Source: Candidatus Tectomicrobia bacterium (GTDB lineage Bacteria; UBA8248). Taken from it: 64,000 nucleotides of DNA. Below, piece by piece: positions 1 through 8,085 of the stretch. Numbering within the stretch: the stretch's first letter is position 1; the number at the start of each line of letters is the position of its first letter. The notes below the pieces were generated by a model. That model saw only the letters and a list, made by a program, of their open reading frames with translations. It was not told the origin of the DNA and ran no database searches. The DNA lies in NCBI GenBank assembly GCA_016192135.1, contig JACPUR010000018.1:1-64000 (forward strand). Direction: 5' to 3'. The translations under genes and the position numbers were made by a program.

Positions 1-1010
1 AAATCAACGCCCGGCTGAACTCCTGCCAGAGGGTCCAGCCCGCCGACCGGCGCGACGACTGCGTGCGCTCGGCCCTGGGATTGCCCCAGCCCCCGCCGCC
101 CGTTGCGGGGCACCCCTCCTGCAACCTCCTGCCTCCGCAGGAGCGGGGCCTCTGCGTCCAGCGCCTCAACGAACGCCGGGCCGCCTGCGACCGCCAGCCC
201 AACCCCCAGGCGCGCCAGGCCTGCTTCAGCGCCTTCAGCCAAATCAACGCCCGGCTGAACTCCTGCCAGAGGGTCCAGCCCGCCGACCGGCGCGACGACT
301 GCGTGCGCTCGGCCCTGGGAATCCCGCCACAGCCCGCCGGCGGCATCAACGTAGCGGCCATCTGCGGCCTCTTGCCTCCCCCGGAGCGCGGCCTCTGCGG
401 CCAGCGCTTCAACGACCAGCAGGCCAATTGCAACCGGCAACCGAACCCCCAGGCCCGCCAGGCCTGCCTGAATTCCTTCAACGCCCGCCTCGGCAACTGC
501 CCCCGGGTGGCCCCCGCCCAGCGCGACGACTGCGTGAGAGCGGGCCTGGGGCTCCCCCGGCCCGCCGCCATCAACGTAGCGGCCACCTGCGGACTCCTGC
601 CTCCCCCGGAGCGCGGCCTCTGCAGCCAGCGCATCAACGAGCGGCAAGGGGCCTGCAACCGCCAGCCCAACCCCCAGGCGCGCGAGGCCTGTATCCGCTC
701 CCTCGCCACCCGCCTGGAGAGCTGCCCCCGGGTGGCTCCGGCGCAGCGCGACGACTGCGTGCGCTCGGCCCTGGGCCTGCCCCAGCCCGCCGGCGGCATC
801 AACGTCGCGGCCACCTGCGGCCTCCTGCCTCCCCCGGAGCGCGGCCTCTGCGGCCAGCGCATCAACGAGCGGCAAGGGGCCTGCAACCGCCAGCCCAACC
901 CCCAGGCGCGCGAGGCCTGCGTCCGCTCCCTCGCCAGCCGCTTGGAGAGCTGCCCCCGGGTGGCTCCCGCCCAGCGCGACGATTGCGTGCGCTCGGCCCT
1001 GGGGCTCGGT
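1..1010 (+). repeat. Tandem coding repeats, period about 225-240 bp
   Basis: Bases 1-80 are identical to bases 241-320, exactly 240 bp apart. Further degenerate copies of the unit begin near 358, 586 and 814. The repeat is in frame, so copy-number changes would add or remove whole six-cysteine units. Confidence 0.85.
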
Positions 1011-1157
1011 TCTCCCGTGACAGGCCAGCTGAATTCCCTTCGCGGCCAGCTCAACAACATCCGTGCCCAGGCCCAAAGGCTCTGCGGACAGATGCCGCCG
1101 CAGGAGCGGGCCGCCTGCGTCCGCAGTCTCTATCCCCCGGCCCCTCCGTCGAACTAG
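1..1157 (+). CDS. Cys-rich tandem-repeat protein, 5' partial
   Basis: The reading frame is already open at base 3, so the true start and any signal peptide lie outside the window. The visible part holds four complete units of about 75-80 residues plus a partial one at the left edge. Each unit runs from C-x-LLPP-x-ERGLC through NRQPNPQAR-x-AC to SC and RDDCVR, giving six cysteines per unit. A short tail with three more cysteines precedes the stop. Six evenly spaced cysteines suggest disulfide pairing in an exported protein, but no family is recognised. The units are nearly identical at DNA level, pointing to recent amplification. Function unknown. Confidence 0.7.
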   Translation, partial: INARLNSCQRVQPADRRDDCVRSALGLPQPPPPVAGHPSCNLLPPQERGLCVQRLNERRAACDRQPNPQARQACFSAFSQINARLNSCQRVQPADRRDDCVRSALGIPPQPAGGINVAAICGLLPPPERGLCGQRFNDQQANCNRQPNPQARQACLNSFNARLGNCPRVAPAQRDDCVRAGLGLPRPAAINVAATCGLLPPPERGLCSQRINERQGACNRQPNPQAREACIRSLATRLESCPRVAPAQRDDCVRSALGLPQPAGGINVAATCGLLPPPERGLCGQRINERQGACNRQPNPQAREACVRSLASRLESCPRVAPAQRDDCVRSALGLGSPVTGQLNSLRGQLNNIRAQAQRLCGQMPPQERAACVRSLYPPAPPSN

Positions 1158-1363
1158 GCGGCCGGAAGGTTCGATCCGCCGGAAGGTTCGATCCGCCGTT
1201 TCATGAAGCCGGCCCCCGCGCCCCCGGGCGCGGGGGCCGGCCCGCTTCGGGCAGCGGCCGCTTGGCCCGTTCCCGGAATTGCCTGCGGGCCTTATCCCGT
1301 GGAGAATGGGGCCTCCCGCGTTGCCGGGGATTTTCCAAGCCGCCAGAAGATAAAGGAGTCCGG

Positions 1364-2773
1364 ATGCGCCGCGCGCTGGGCCTGCTCCTCCTATGGACCG
1401 TCCTTCTCGCCACCTCCCTCTCGTGGGCGGGCGGGGGCGGCGCCGAATCGCCGCTCCTCCGGGTGCCCTGGAAGGTGACCGAGCACCGCCTCCCGAACGG
1501 GATGCGGGCCCTCCTCCTTCCCGACAAGCGCGCCCCGGCCGTGGTCTTCCTGGTCTGGTACCAGGTGGGCAGCCGCGAGGAGCGGGCCGGGAAGACCGGC
1601 CTCGCCCACCTCCTCGAGCACATGATGTTCCGGGGGACGAAGGAGCGCTCGGGCAAGGAGTTCAGCAACCTCATCAAGCGGAACGGCGGCAGCCACAACG
1701 CCTTCACCAGCTACGACTACACCGCCTACTACGAGCGGATGCCCGCCGACCGGCTCGAGCTCGTCATGCAGCTCGAGGCCGACCGCATGGTGAACCTCGA
1801 GCTAAGGAAGGAGGACTTCGAGCCGGAGAAGAACGTGGTGCTCGAGGAGCGCCGCACCCGGACCGACGACTCCCCGACCTCCCTGCTCTTCGAGCAGGTC
1901 CAGGCGGCCGCCTTTACCGCCCATCCCTACCGCAACCCCATCATCGGCTGGGAGAGGGACATCCGCTCCCTCGGGCTGGACGACCTGCGGGAGTTCTACC
2001 GGCGCTACTACGACCCGGCGAACGCCATCGCCGTCATCGTGGGGGATTTCGAGCCGGAGCAGGCCGTCCGCCTGCTGGAGAAGCACTTCGGCCCCGTCCC
2101 CACCCGCAAGCCCGCCGGGCGGCCCGCGTTCCAGCAGAACGCCGAGCGGGTGGAGCGGCGCGTCGTCGTCCGGAAGGAGGCGGAACTGCCCTACCTCTCC
2201 ATGGCCCATCACGCCCCCCACTGGAAGAGCGGGGACGGCCACGCCCTCGCCATGCTCGAGGCCGTCCTGGGCGGAGGGGAGACGAGCCGCCTCCACCAGC
2301 GCCTCGTGCGCAGGGACCAGATCGCCCTGAGCGCCGGGGCCGACTACACCTACATCTCCGTGGACCCGGGCCTCTTCTATCTCTTCGCCCAGCCCGTCCC
2401 CGGCAAGAAAGCCGAGGAGGTCGAGCGCGCCATCCAGGAGGAGCTGGACCGCCTCATCAAGGAGGGCGTCACCCGGGAGGAGCTGGACCGCGCCCTGCGC
2501 AGCGTGGAGGCGCAGACCGTCTTCTCCATGGACAATCCCTTCTACCGGGCCATGCTCCTGGGCCGGGCGGCCGTGGCGGGCGACTGGCGGCTGGTGGAGA
2601 GCTTCCTGCCGGGGCTCGCCAAGGTGAAGCCCGAGGATGTCGTGCGGGTGGCGAAGGCCTACCTCGGCCCCGAGGCGCGGACGACGGGGGTGCTGGTGCC
2701 GCTGCCCCTGGAGCGGAAGCCCCGGCGGCCTCCCGCGAGCCTGCCTCACGGCCCAGCCGACGGAGGGCGGTGA
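1364..2773 (+). CDS. M16 family zinc metallopeptidase, catalytic subunit
   Basis: Predicted periplasmic protease of the pitrilysin/M16 family, 469 aa. Starting at ATG 1364 gives an N-terminal signal peptide (hydrophobic residues about 5-21). The inverted zinc motif HLLEH is at residues 82-86, and a downstream VVLEERR segment supplies the third (Glu) ligand. A second M16 domain fills the C-terminal half. A longer in-frame extension back to 428 runs antisense-like through the previous gene and lacks a signal peptide, so it was rejected. The next gene starts 4 bp after the stop and encodes an M16 homologue without the zinc motif. Paired M16 proteins of this kind usually form a heterodimer in which only this subunit cuts peptides. 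Confidence 0.92.
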   Translation: MRRALGLLLLWTVLLATSLSWAGGGGAESPLLRVPWKVTEHRLPNGMRALLLPDKRAPAVVFLVWYQVGSREERAGKTGLAHLLEHMMFRGTKERSGKEFSNLIKRNGGSHNAFTSYDYTAYYERMPADRLELVMQLEADRMVNLELRKEDFEPEKNVVLEERRTRTDDSPTSLLFEQVQAAAFTAHPYRNPIIGWERDIRSLGLDDLREFYRRYYDPANAIAVIVGDFEPEQAVRLLEKHFGPVPTRKPAGRPAFQQNAERVERRVVVRKEAELPYLSMAHHAPHWKSGDGHALAMLEAVLGGGETSRLHQRLVRRDQIALSAGADYTYISVDPGLFYLFAQPVPGKKAEEVERAIQEELDRLIKEGVTREELDRALRSVEAQTVFSMDNPFYRAMLLGRAAVAGDWRLVESFLPGLAKVKPEDVVRVAKAYLGPEARTTGVLVPLPLERKPRRPPASLPHGPADGGR

Positions 2774-2776
2774 GCC

Positions 2777-4123
2777 ATGCCTGCGACGAGAGAACGCCTC
2801 TTCCGCGCCTTTTTCCTGGCCCTCCTCCTCGCCGGGCTCCTGGCCCCGGGCGCGTCCCGGGCCGCCCTGCGCTACGACCGCGAGGAGCTGCCGGGAGGGG
2901 CGGTGCTGCTGGTCAAGGAATCGCCCGAGCTCCCGATGGTCAACGTCCAGATCTCGCTCGACGCGGGGAGCCGCCGCGAGCCCCCCGGCAAGGCGGGGCT
3001 GGCCCAGATGACGGCCAGCCTCCTCGCGCGGGGCGCCGCGGGCAAGAACGCCCTGGAGATCGCCAAGCTGAACGACGCCCTCGGCGGCGGCGCGGGGGTG
3101 AGCGCCGGGAGGGACCACGTCACGGCCTCCCTCAAGGTCCTCACCCGCGACCTGGAGGAGGGCGCCGGGCTCCTGGCCGACATCCTGCGGCGGCCGGCGT
3201 TCCCCCCCGATGAGATCGAGAAGACCCGGAGCCAGACCCTCGGCTCGCTGCGCAAGCAGCAGGACCGGCCCGGCTACCTGGCCGGCTTGGCCTTCCGGCG
3301 GGAGCTGTACGGGAACACCGCCGAGGGGAGGCAGGTGGAGGGGAGCCCGGAAACAGTCCCCCTGATCCGCCGGGAGGACATCCAGGCCTTCCACCGGAAC
3401 TGGTACGGCATGAAGGGCGCCATCTTCGTCTTCGTGGGGGACATCACCCTCCAGCGGGCCCGCGACATCGTGCTTCAGCACTTCCAGGGCTGGGAGGCGA
3501 AGGGGGGAGAAGCCCCCAGCCCTCCCCTGCCGCCCGCGCCCAAGGGCCTGAAGGCGGTCAAGGTCGACCGCCCCCTCACCCAGGCCACCGTGGTGCTCGG
3601 GAACCGCTCCCTCACGAGGAAGAACCCCGACTTCTACGCCGCCCGCGTGATGAACTACATCCTCGGCGGCGGGGGCTTCGAGAGCTGGCTGATGAACAAC
3701 CTGCGCGAGCAGAAGGGCCTCGTCTACGGCGTCTACAGCATGTTCGAGTCGGACGCCGACTCGGGGCTGTGGCGGCTCGTCCTCCAGACCAAGAACGAGA
3801 GCGCCAACCAGGCCATCGACGAGTCCCTCGTGGAGGTGCGGCGGATGCAGGAATCCGGCATCTCCGAGCAGCAGCTCGAGGAGGCGAAAGCGTTCATCAC
3901 CGGCAGCTTCGCCACCCAGTTCTCCTCCTCCGGCCGCATCGCGGACTTCATCCTCTCCGTCGAGCGGCTGGGCTTCGACCCCGGCTACGCCGACCGCTAC
4001 CCCCAGCTCATCCGCGCCGTCACCCGCGAGCAGGTCCAGGAGGCGGCGCGCAAGCACATCAAACTGGACGAGGCCGTTCTCGCGGTGGTGGGGAACATGG
4101 CCGAGGCGAAGCTCAAGCGTTGA
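2777..4123 (+). CDS. M16 family peptidase-like, non-catalytic subunit
   Basis: 448 aa with an N-terminal signal peptide (residues about 9-27). It has the M16 fold, but the position of HxxEH reads QMTAS (in GLAQMTAS), so zinc cannot be bound. The C-terminal half keeps the conserved Arg...Tyr segment (REQKGLVYG) that helps hold substrate in the partner subunit. This complements the upstream catalytic protein, as in two-subunit M16B enzymes. The 4-bp spacing implies co-translation. Inferred role: substrate-clamping half of a periplasmic peptidase. Confidence 0.9.
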   Translation: MPATRERLFRAFFLALLLAGLLAPGASRAALRYDREELPGGAVLLVKESPELPMVNVQISLDAGSRREPPGKAGLAQMTASLLARGAAGKNALEIAKLNDALGGGAGVSAGRDHVTASLKVLTRDLEEGAGLLADILRRPAFPPDEIEKTRSQTLGSLRKQQDRPGYLAGLAFRRELYGNTAEGRQVEGSPETVPLIRREDIQAFHRNWYGMKGAIFVFVGDITLQRARDIVLQHFQGWEAKGGEAPSPPLPPAPKGLKAVKVDRPLTQATVVLGNRSLTRKNPDFYAARVMNYILGGGGFESWLMNNLREQKGLVYGVYSMFESDADSGLWRLVLQTKNESANQAIDESLVEVRRMQESGISEQQLEEAKAFITGSFATQFSSSGRIADFILSVERLGFDPGYADRYPQLIRAVTREQVQEAARKHIKLDEAVLAVVGNMAEAKLKR

Positions 4124-4166
4124 CCCCGGTCCCGCGCGAGGCGCCCGGCCGGCAGGGAGGAGACGG

Positions 4167-4562
4167 ATGAAGCGCAGCGTCATTCAGCCCCAGGGGGTGG
4201 CCAAGCCGGCCGGCCACTACTCCCACGGCGTCATCGTCGAGGACGCCCGCCGCACCCTCTACGTGGCCGGGCAGGTCGCCCTCGACGAGGCCGGGAAGCT
4301 CGTGGGGGCGGGCGACATCGAGGCCCAGACGCGCCAAGTCATGCGGAACATCCAGCGGGTGGTGGAGGCGGCGGGCGGGCGGATGGAGGACGTCGCCAAG
4401 ACCACCGTGTTCACCACCAGGCTCGAGTACCGGGGGCCCATCGGCAAGGTCCGCCAGGAGTTCTTCAAGGGCGCCCCTCCGGGCAACACATTCCTGGTGA
4501 TATCGAGCCTCGCCGACCCCGGCTTCCTGGTCGAGATCGAGGCCATCGCGCCCCTGCCCTAG
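4167..4562 (+). CDS. RidA-family protein (YjgF/YER057c/UK114), atypical
   Basis: 131 aa, the normal length for RidA proteins, with the family features GQVALDEAGKLVG near residues 35-47 and the C-terminal VEIEAIA. Classical RidA hydrolyses reactive imines/enamines released by PLP enzymes and needs a conserved Arg in an R-[ST]-x-V-E-V segment. Here that segment reads GNTFLVISS, so the Arg is missing. The protein may therefore be a non-deaminase subfamily member. A Shine-Dalgarno GGAGG precedes ATG 4167. It lies between the M16 pair and yqeY, on the same strand. Two other RidA proteins in this window (8520-8906 and 51625-52017) keep the Arg. Confidence 0.85.
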   Translation: MKRSVIQPQGVAKPAGHYSHGVIVEDARRTLYVAGQVALDEAGKLVGAGDIEAQTRQVMRNIQRVVEAAGGRMEDVAKTTVFTTRLEYRGPIGKVRQEFFKGAPPGNTFLVISSLADPGFLVEIEAIAPLP

Positions 4563-4622
4563 GGTAAACGCCCCACTTTACAAGGGACGCGCGCTTTGCC
4601 AACGTGAACGGCGGAGGGGACA

Positions 4623-5072
4623 ATGGCGGGAATCCGGGAGCGCCTCGCGGAAGACATGAAGGCCGCCATGCGGGAGAAGAACGAGCTTCGCCTCGGCACC
4701 GTCCGCATGATCCGCTCCGAGATACTGAACAAGGACAAGGAGCACGGCGTGGAGGCGGGCGAGGAGGACATCCTCAAAGTCCTCCAGGGGATGGTCAAGA
4801 AGCGGGAGGAGGCGGCCGAGCAGTTCGAGAAGGGGGGCCGGCCCGAGCTCGCCCGGAAGGAACGCGCGGAGGCTGTCATCGTGCAGTCCTACCTCCCCGT
4901 GCAGGTGAGCGACGACGAGCTGCGCGCGGCCGCGCGGACCGCCATCGCCGAGACCGGCGCCTCCACGATGAAGGACATGGGCAAGGTCATGGGCGTCCTC
5001 TCCAAGCGCCTGTCGGGGCGGGCCGCCGGCGGCCGGATCAGCCAGGCGGTGAAGGAGCTGCTAGGTGGATGA
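4623..5072 (+). CDS. yqeY: YqeY/GatB-related domain protein
   Basis: 149 aa, typical of stand-alone YqeY proteins related to the tail domain of the amidotransferase subunit GatB, a tRNA-associated helical fold. The sequence begins with a helical MAGIRERLAEDMKAAMRE stretch and ends with the characteristic GKVMGVL...G-x-I-S-x-x-VKELLGG. It probably acts on tRNA or translation quality, but the exact reaction is unknown for the family. Its last 8 bp overlap the GTG start of the following cupin gene, suggesting translational coupling. Confidence 0.88.
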   Translation: MAGIRERLAEDMKAAMREKNELRLGTVRMIRSEILNKDKEHGVEAGEEDILKVLQGMVKKREEAAEQFEKGGRPELARKERAEAVIVQSYLPVQVSDDELRAAARTAIAETGASTMKDMGKVMGVLSKRLSGRAAGGRISQAVKELLGG

Positions 5073-5472
5073 GTCCTGGGACGAAGGCGTGAAGCCGGCC
5101 TACCGCATCGAGAACGTGATCAGCGCCCTGGGCTGCGGGCCCGAGGTGGAGGAGATCGCCTCCATCCTCTCGGAGCGCGAGTACCGCATCTTCGAGGTGG
5201 AGCAGCCGCCCGGCGCCTTCATCCCCTACCACGCCCACGAGGAGGAGGAGGCCATCGTCGTCCTCGACGGCCGGATGCAGTTCAACGTCGAGGAGGAGCT
5301 CGTCCCCCTCCGGAAGGGCGAGATGATCACCATCCGCGCCGAGGCCGTCCACGCCGCCGCCACCGTCGGCCGCCGCGCGGCCAGGCTCCTCATCGCCTTC
5401 GCCCAGGCGGCGAAGCCCGCGCCGGAGCCCGGCTGGGAGGCCGAGGACGAGGACGACTCCCGCGGCGCTTGA
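5065..5472 (+). CDS. Cupin domain protein
   Basis: 135 aa with a single cupin barrel. Motif 1 is seen in YHAHEEEEAIVVLDGRMQF, and motif 2 lies around LRKGEMITIRAEAVHAA. The two His and one Glu of motif 1 and the His of motif 2 could hold a metal. The start is GTG 5065, inside the end of yqeY, which keeps all of the cupin domain. The acidic tail (EDEDD) is low-complexity. Substrate unknown: small stand-alone cupins include dioxygenases, isomerases and sensors. Confidence 0.78.
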   Translation: MDESWDEGVKPAYRIENVISALGCGPEVEEIASILSEREYRIFEVEQPPGAFIPYHAHEEEEAIVVLDGRMQFNVEEELVPLRKGEMITIRAEAVHAAATVGRRAARLLIAFAQAAKPAPEPGWEAEDEDDSRGA

Positions 5473-5938
5473 GCCCAGCGTCCCCTACTTCGCCTACGGG
5501 GCCAACCTCTCCCTCGCGGCCATGCGCCGCCGTTGCCCGCGCGGCGAGCCCCTGGGCGCCGCCCGCCTGGGCGGCCACGCCCTCCGCATCGCCCTGCCCC
5601 TCGATCACCCGCCCGGCCAAGGCTTCGCCACCGTCGTCCCCGCCCCGGGCGCCTTCGTGCCGGGGGCCCTCTTCCGGCTCGGCCCGGGCGACCTCGCGGC
5701 CCTCGACGCCTACGAGGACTGCCCCGCCCTCTACCTCCGCGAGGAGCTCCCCGTCGAGGACCTCTCGGCCCCGGGCGGGAGCCGCGAGGTGCGCGCGGCG
5801 CTCTACCGGATGCGCGGGCCCCTGCGCCCCGCCCGCCCCCGCCCCGATTACGTCCAGACGCTGCGGGAGGGCTACACGGATTTCGGCCTGCCGCTGGAGG
5901 CGTTGGAGGCGGCGCTTGGGGAGGCGGGAATTCCGTAG
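5471..5938 (+). CDS. Gamma-glutamylcyclotransferase-like (GGCT) protein, start unclear
   Basis: The reading frame contains the diagnostic GGCT opening YFAYGANLS at 5486-5512, the mid-domain Y-E-D-C-P segment and a C-terminal Y-x-x-x-L-x-x-G-Y, giving a domain of about 150 aa. The family releases 5-oxoproline from gamma-glutamyl peptides or folds like such enzymes. The first usable start in frame is ATG 5522, which would cut off the substrate-loop motif. No ATG, GTG or TTG lies in frame upstream of the motif within the overlap with the cupin gene. Either a rare start codon, a frameshift from the cupin, or a sequence error is involved. The coordinate given is the end of the cupin frame, not a proven start. 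Confidence 0.65.
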   Translation, partial: EPSVPYFAYGANLSLAAMRRRCPRGEPLGAARLGGHALRIALPLDHPPGQGFATVVPAPGAFVPGALFRLGPGDLAALDAYEDCPALYLREELPVEDLSAPGGSREVRAALYRMRGPLRPARPRPDYVQTLREGYTDFGLPLEALEAALGEAGIP

Positions 5939-6030
5939 GGGCAGGCCCCCGCGCGACGCGTCGCGCGGAGGCCCCAAATTCGACGCCTGTCCCTCGGCCA
6001 AGGGCGGCCACGGGGGGCCGCCCTACATAT
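5935..6030. repeat. GTAGGGGC-type palindromic repeat cluster
   Basis: It begins with GTAGGGGCAGGC and ends with GGGGGGCCGCCCTAC. Inside is a perfect GCGCGACG/CGTCGCGC palindrome at about 5950-5965. It belongs to the dispersed repeat family found in most longer gaps of this window. Confidence 0.7.
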
Positions 6031-6093
6031 GCCTTGCCCTCCGTCCGTGCCGGGAATAGGATACCCTCTGCCACCTGTAAAGGAACCTCCGCC

Positions 6094-6744
6094 ATGACGT
6101 CCCGCCTCCTCATCCTGACCGCTTGGATCGCGCTCGCCCCCGCCGCGCTCGGCGGGTGCGCCTCGACCGAGATCGCCAAGGGGGACGTGCTGCGGGTGGA
6201 CCGCCGCGAGCTCCCGGCCGAGGGCCAGGGCCACCGCCTCCTCCACCGGGGCCCCGGGGCGGGCGCGATGGCCCTCGAGACGGTGCGCCTCTGCCCCGTG
6301 CAGGAGCGGCGCATCTACCAGGAGGTGGAGGTGCGGCGGGAGTCGGCCGCCCTCGCCGCCGTCAGCGGGGTGGGGTGCGGCGTCCAGAAGTTCGGCGAGA
6401 TCGCCAACCTCACCACGGGCCGCAACGTCGTCAACCGCTCGAGCTGCACCGGCGAGAGCTTCACCGGCCGCCAGCTCACCGGCCGCACCATCGAGGGCCC
6501 CTGGGAGATCGTCCGCCGCGAGCCCTGCGGGGCGGGCGAGCCCCCGCGCGCGGGGGAGCGGCTCGGCCTCTTCGTCATCCGTAGCGGGGAGCGGCGCGAG
6601 TACGCGCTCGGCGGGGGCGGGCGCTTCCAGGTCTCGGCGGACGACCTGGCCAAGCTCCGCATCTACTTCACGCTGCTCAAGGACATCGAGGTCGAGGCCT
6701 CCCACGCGGGGAAGACCTGGCGGCAGAAGATCGACCTCGAATAG
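6094..6744 (+). CDS. Predicted lipoprotein of unknown function
   Basis: 216 aa. ATG 6094 gives a lipoprotein signal peptide ending in the lipobox LGGC (Cys about residue 22), so the protein should be anchored in the membrane facing the periplasm. No known domain is recognised. The body holds four to five scattered cysteines, a SCTGESFTGRQLTGRT segment and a polar C-terminus ending in a beta-rich IEVEASHAGKTW. A much longer in-frame extension upstream overlaps the GGCT gene and lacks coding character. It is convergent with the following gene, whose 3' end is 3 bp away. Confidence 0.7.
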   Translation: MTSRLLILTAWIALAPAALGGCASTEIAKGDVLRVDRRELPAEGQGHRLLHRGPGAGAMALETVRLCPVQERRIYQEVEVRRESAALAAVSGVGCGVQKFGEIANLTTGRNVVNRSSCTGESFTGRQLTGRTIEGPWEIVRREPCGAGEPPRAGERLGLFVIRSGERREYALGGGGRFQVSADDLAKLRIYFTLLKDIEVEASHAGKTWRQKIDLE

Positions 6745-6747
6745 GCG

Positions 6748-7008
6748 TCACCCGTTCAGCCACCAGATGAAAAGGACGGCCAGGCCGATCAGGATGGCCA
6801 CCGCCGCGAGATCGGAGAGGACGCTCCGCTTCTCGTCGTACTGGCCCGAGATGATGCCCTTCCGGTCGATGCTCCCCCCGCAGGACGGGCACGCCACGGC
6901 CGAGGGGCCGAAGACGACGAAGCCCGCCGCCTCCCCGAGCACCTGATCTGCCTCGCTCTTGGTCAGCAGCGCGTTGCAGTGCGGACAGCGGAACTGCGGG
7001 TTCGCCAT
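6748..7008 (-). CDS. Zinc-ribbon membrane-anchored small protein
   Basis: 86 aa. Two Cys pairs (FRCPHCNALL near residue 8 and ACPSCGGSID near residue 40) form a zinc-ribbon-like knuckle. The C-terminal 20 residues are one hydrophobic segment ending in WWLNG, so the ribbon would face the cytoplasm and the tail would sit in the inner membrane. A GGGGGAGGG ribosome site precedes the ATG. Function unknown. The layout resembles small zinc-ribbon proteins attached to membranes by their tail. Confidence 0.75.
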   Translation of the reverse strand: MANPQFRCPHCNALLTKSEADQVLGEAAGFVVFGPSAVACPSCGGSIDRKGIISGQYDEKRSVLSDLAAVAILIGLAVLFIWWLNG

Positions 7009-7150
7009 CGCGCCCTCCCCCGGGCTTCCTGGTCAGACCACGCCGACCCGTCTTTTGATGGGCTTTTTCCGTCAATAACCGTTACTAAGCGTTATTTCCC
7101 CCCTCCTTGAACTTGCGCCCATCAGTTCCCGTGACGGGCGTTTTTCATGC

Positions 7151-7370
7151 GCTTTTCCCCTTAATTTCCCTCAATATCCCTCAATTTCCGCGACGGGCAC
7201 CAGCCCTTTCTCCCCCCCGACGGGATTTTTCCCGTAGGGGCGAACCTCGTGTTCGCCCGTCCTTTCAGGGGGGGCGATGACAAGCATCGCCCCTACGGAC
7301 GCGCCCCCCGGGGCGAATATACGTCCTCCGCCCGGAAGGCCACTTACCCCATTTTCGCGCAATTTCGCGC
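7151..7370 (+). repeat. Composite repeat element, copy 1 (10-bp phased units plus conserved block)
   Basis: Units at 7151, 7161, 7171 and 7181 each follow the pattern NNNNTTTCCC or NCAATWTCCC with an exact 10-bp period. The block at 7301-7370 contains GCGAATATACG, TTACCCCATTTTCGCGC and AATTTCGCGC and closely matches 62241-62311. Copy 2 also has four 10-bp units, at 62131-62170. Confidence 0.7.
7233..7298. repeat. GTAGGGGC-type palindromic repeat
   Basis: A pair of inverted GTAGGGGC/GCCCCTAC ends flanks internal palindromes (GCGAACCTCGTGTTCGC and GCGATGACAAGCATCGC). The same two cores occur in reversed order at 33943-34018. Confidence 0.8.
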
Positions 7371-7441
7371 ACCTTCATGCACCGGGGAAAAAGATGGCAT
7401 GACAGGCAAGTGACTTTCCCGGCGGGAAGGGCGGGCCGCAA

Positions 7442-8011
7442 TCAGATTTTGTTCCCGGAGAGCCAGGCGATGACCTCTCCGGCGTTCCTGTCGGGCGGAA
7501 AGACGGGATAGAAGACCTTTTCTATCCCGCCGTCCCGGAGGATGAGCGTCAGGCGCTTGAGCAGCGTCATCCCCCCGAACTCGAAGACGGGCAGCCGGAG
7601 CGCCCCGGCGAAGGCGAGTTCCGCATCGCTTAAAAGCTCAAAGGGCAGGTGGAGCCGGTCCCGCGCCTCGCGCTGCTGGTCCGCCGGCTGGGCGCTCAGG
7701 CCGAGCACCCCCGCGCCGAGCGTTTTGATCTCCTCGAAGTGATCCCGGAACGCACAGGACTGCGGCGTGCACCCCCGCGCGCCCGGAATCTCGTTCCACC
7801 CCACGGAGCGTTTCTTTGCGGGATCCCCCGTGCGCGGGTAGCAATAGACAACCGTCCGGCCGGGCAGGGCGCTCAGGTCCACCCTCCCGCCCCCCGTCGA
7901 GGGAAGCTGGACCGCGGGCAGCCTCATCCCCGGCAGATGATCGCACGCACCATCGTCCACCGGAACGGGGAGATTGTCCGGGAGCTTATATAGGTCCTCG
8001 GTTCCGGACAT
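7442..8011 (-). CDS. Peroxiredoxin, AhpC/TSA (PrxQ/BCP-like)
   Basis: 189 aa thioredoxin-fold protein. The active-site region YCYPRTG...GCTPQSCAFRD (residues about 56-90) gives a peroxidatic Cys followed five residues later by a resolving Cys, as in PrxQ/BCP enzymes that reduce peroxides with thioredoxin. The N-terminal 30 residues, before LPAVQLP, are an extension. The usual aspartate-rich loop of BCP is replaced by DPAKKRSVGWNEIPGARG, so it belongs to a divergent group. Ordinary cysteines are used, not selenocysteine. GGGAGA precedes ATG 8011. Confidence 0.88.
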   Translation of the reverse strand: MSGTEDLYKLPDNLPVPVDDGACDHLPGMRLPAVQLPSTGGGRVDLSALPGRTVVYCYPRTGDPAKKRSVGWNEIPGARGCTPQSCAFRDHFEEIKTLGAGVLGLSAQPADQQREARDRLHLPFELLSDAELAFAGALRLPVFEFGGMTLLKRLTLILRDGGIEKVFYPVFPPDRNAGEVIAWLSGNKI

Positions 8012-8085
8012 GGGTTTTCTCCCATGAGTCGGGATTCCGGTTTCCTGGGGGAAACGGGCCCGGCCCCGGGGGCCGCTCTCCCCGC

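Larger units (their letters stand above)
7009..7441. other. Gene-free region with phased AT repeats and palindromes
   Basis: No credible gene. The left part (7061-7190) is unusually AT-rich for this genome and contains four consecutive 10-bp units at 7151-7190. It is followed by a GTAGGGGC repeat pair (7233-7298) and a block (7301-7370) that recurs at 62241-62311. Promoters of the two minus-strand genes may lie here, but none is clear. Confidence 0.7.

Noticed and set aside
428-1363. In-frame extension of the M16 gene back to 428
   Set aside because: It overlaps the Cys-rich gene in another frame, would bury the signal peptide inside the protein, and is only a shadow of that gene.
1802-4183. 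Long open frame on the minus strand (793 codons) opposite the M16 gene pair
   Set aside because: It is the usual GC-rich shadow frame of two well-supported plus-strand genes, with biased composition and no recognisable motif. The same was rejected for 28485-30728, 39331-37475, 45585-48023 and 56366-59431.
7151-7190. CRISPR-like array
   Set aside because: The units are only 10 bp long without spacers, and no cas genes are nearby. The same holds for 62131-62170 and for the 18-bp iterons.
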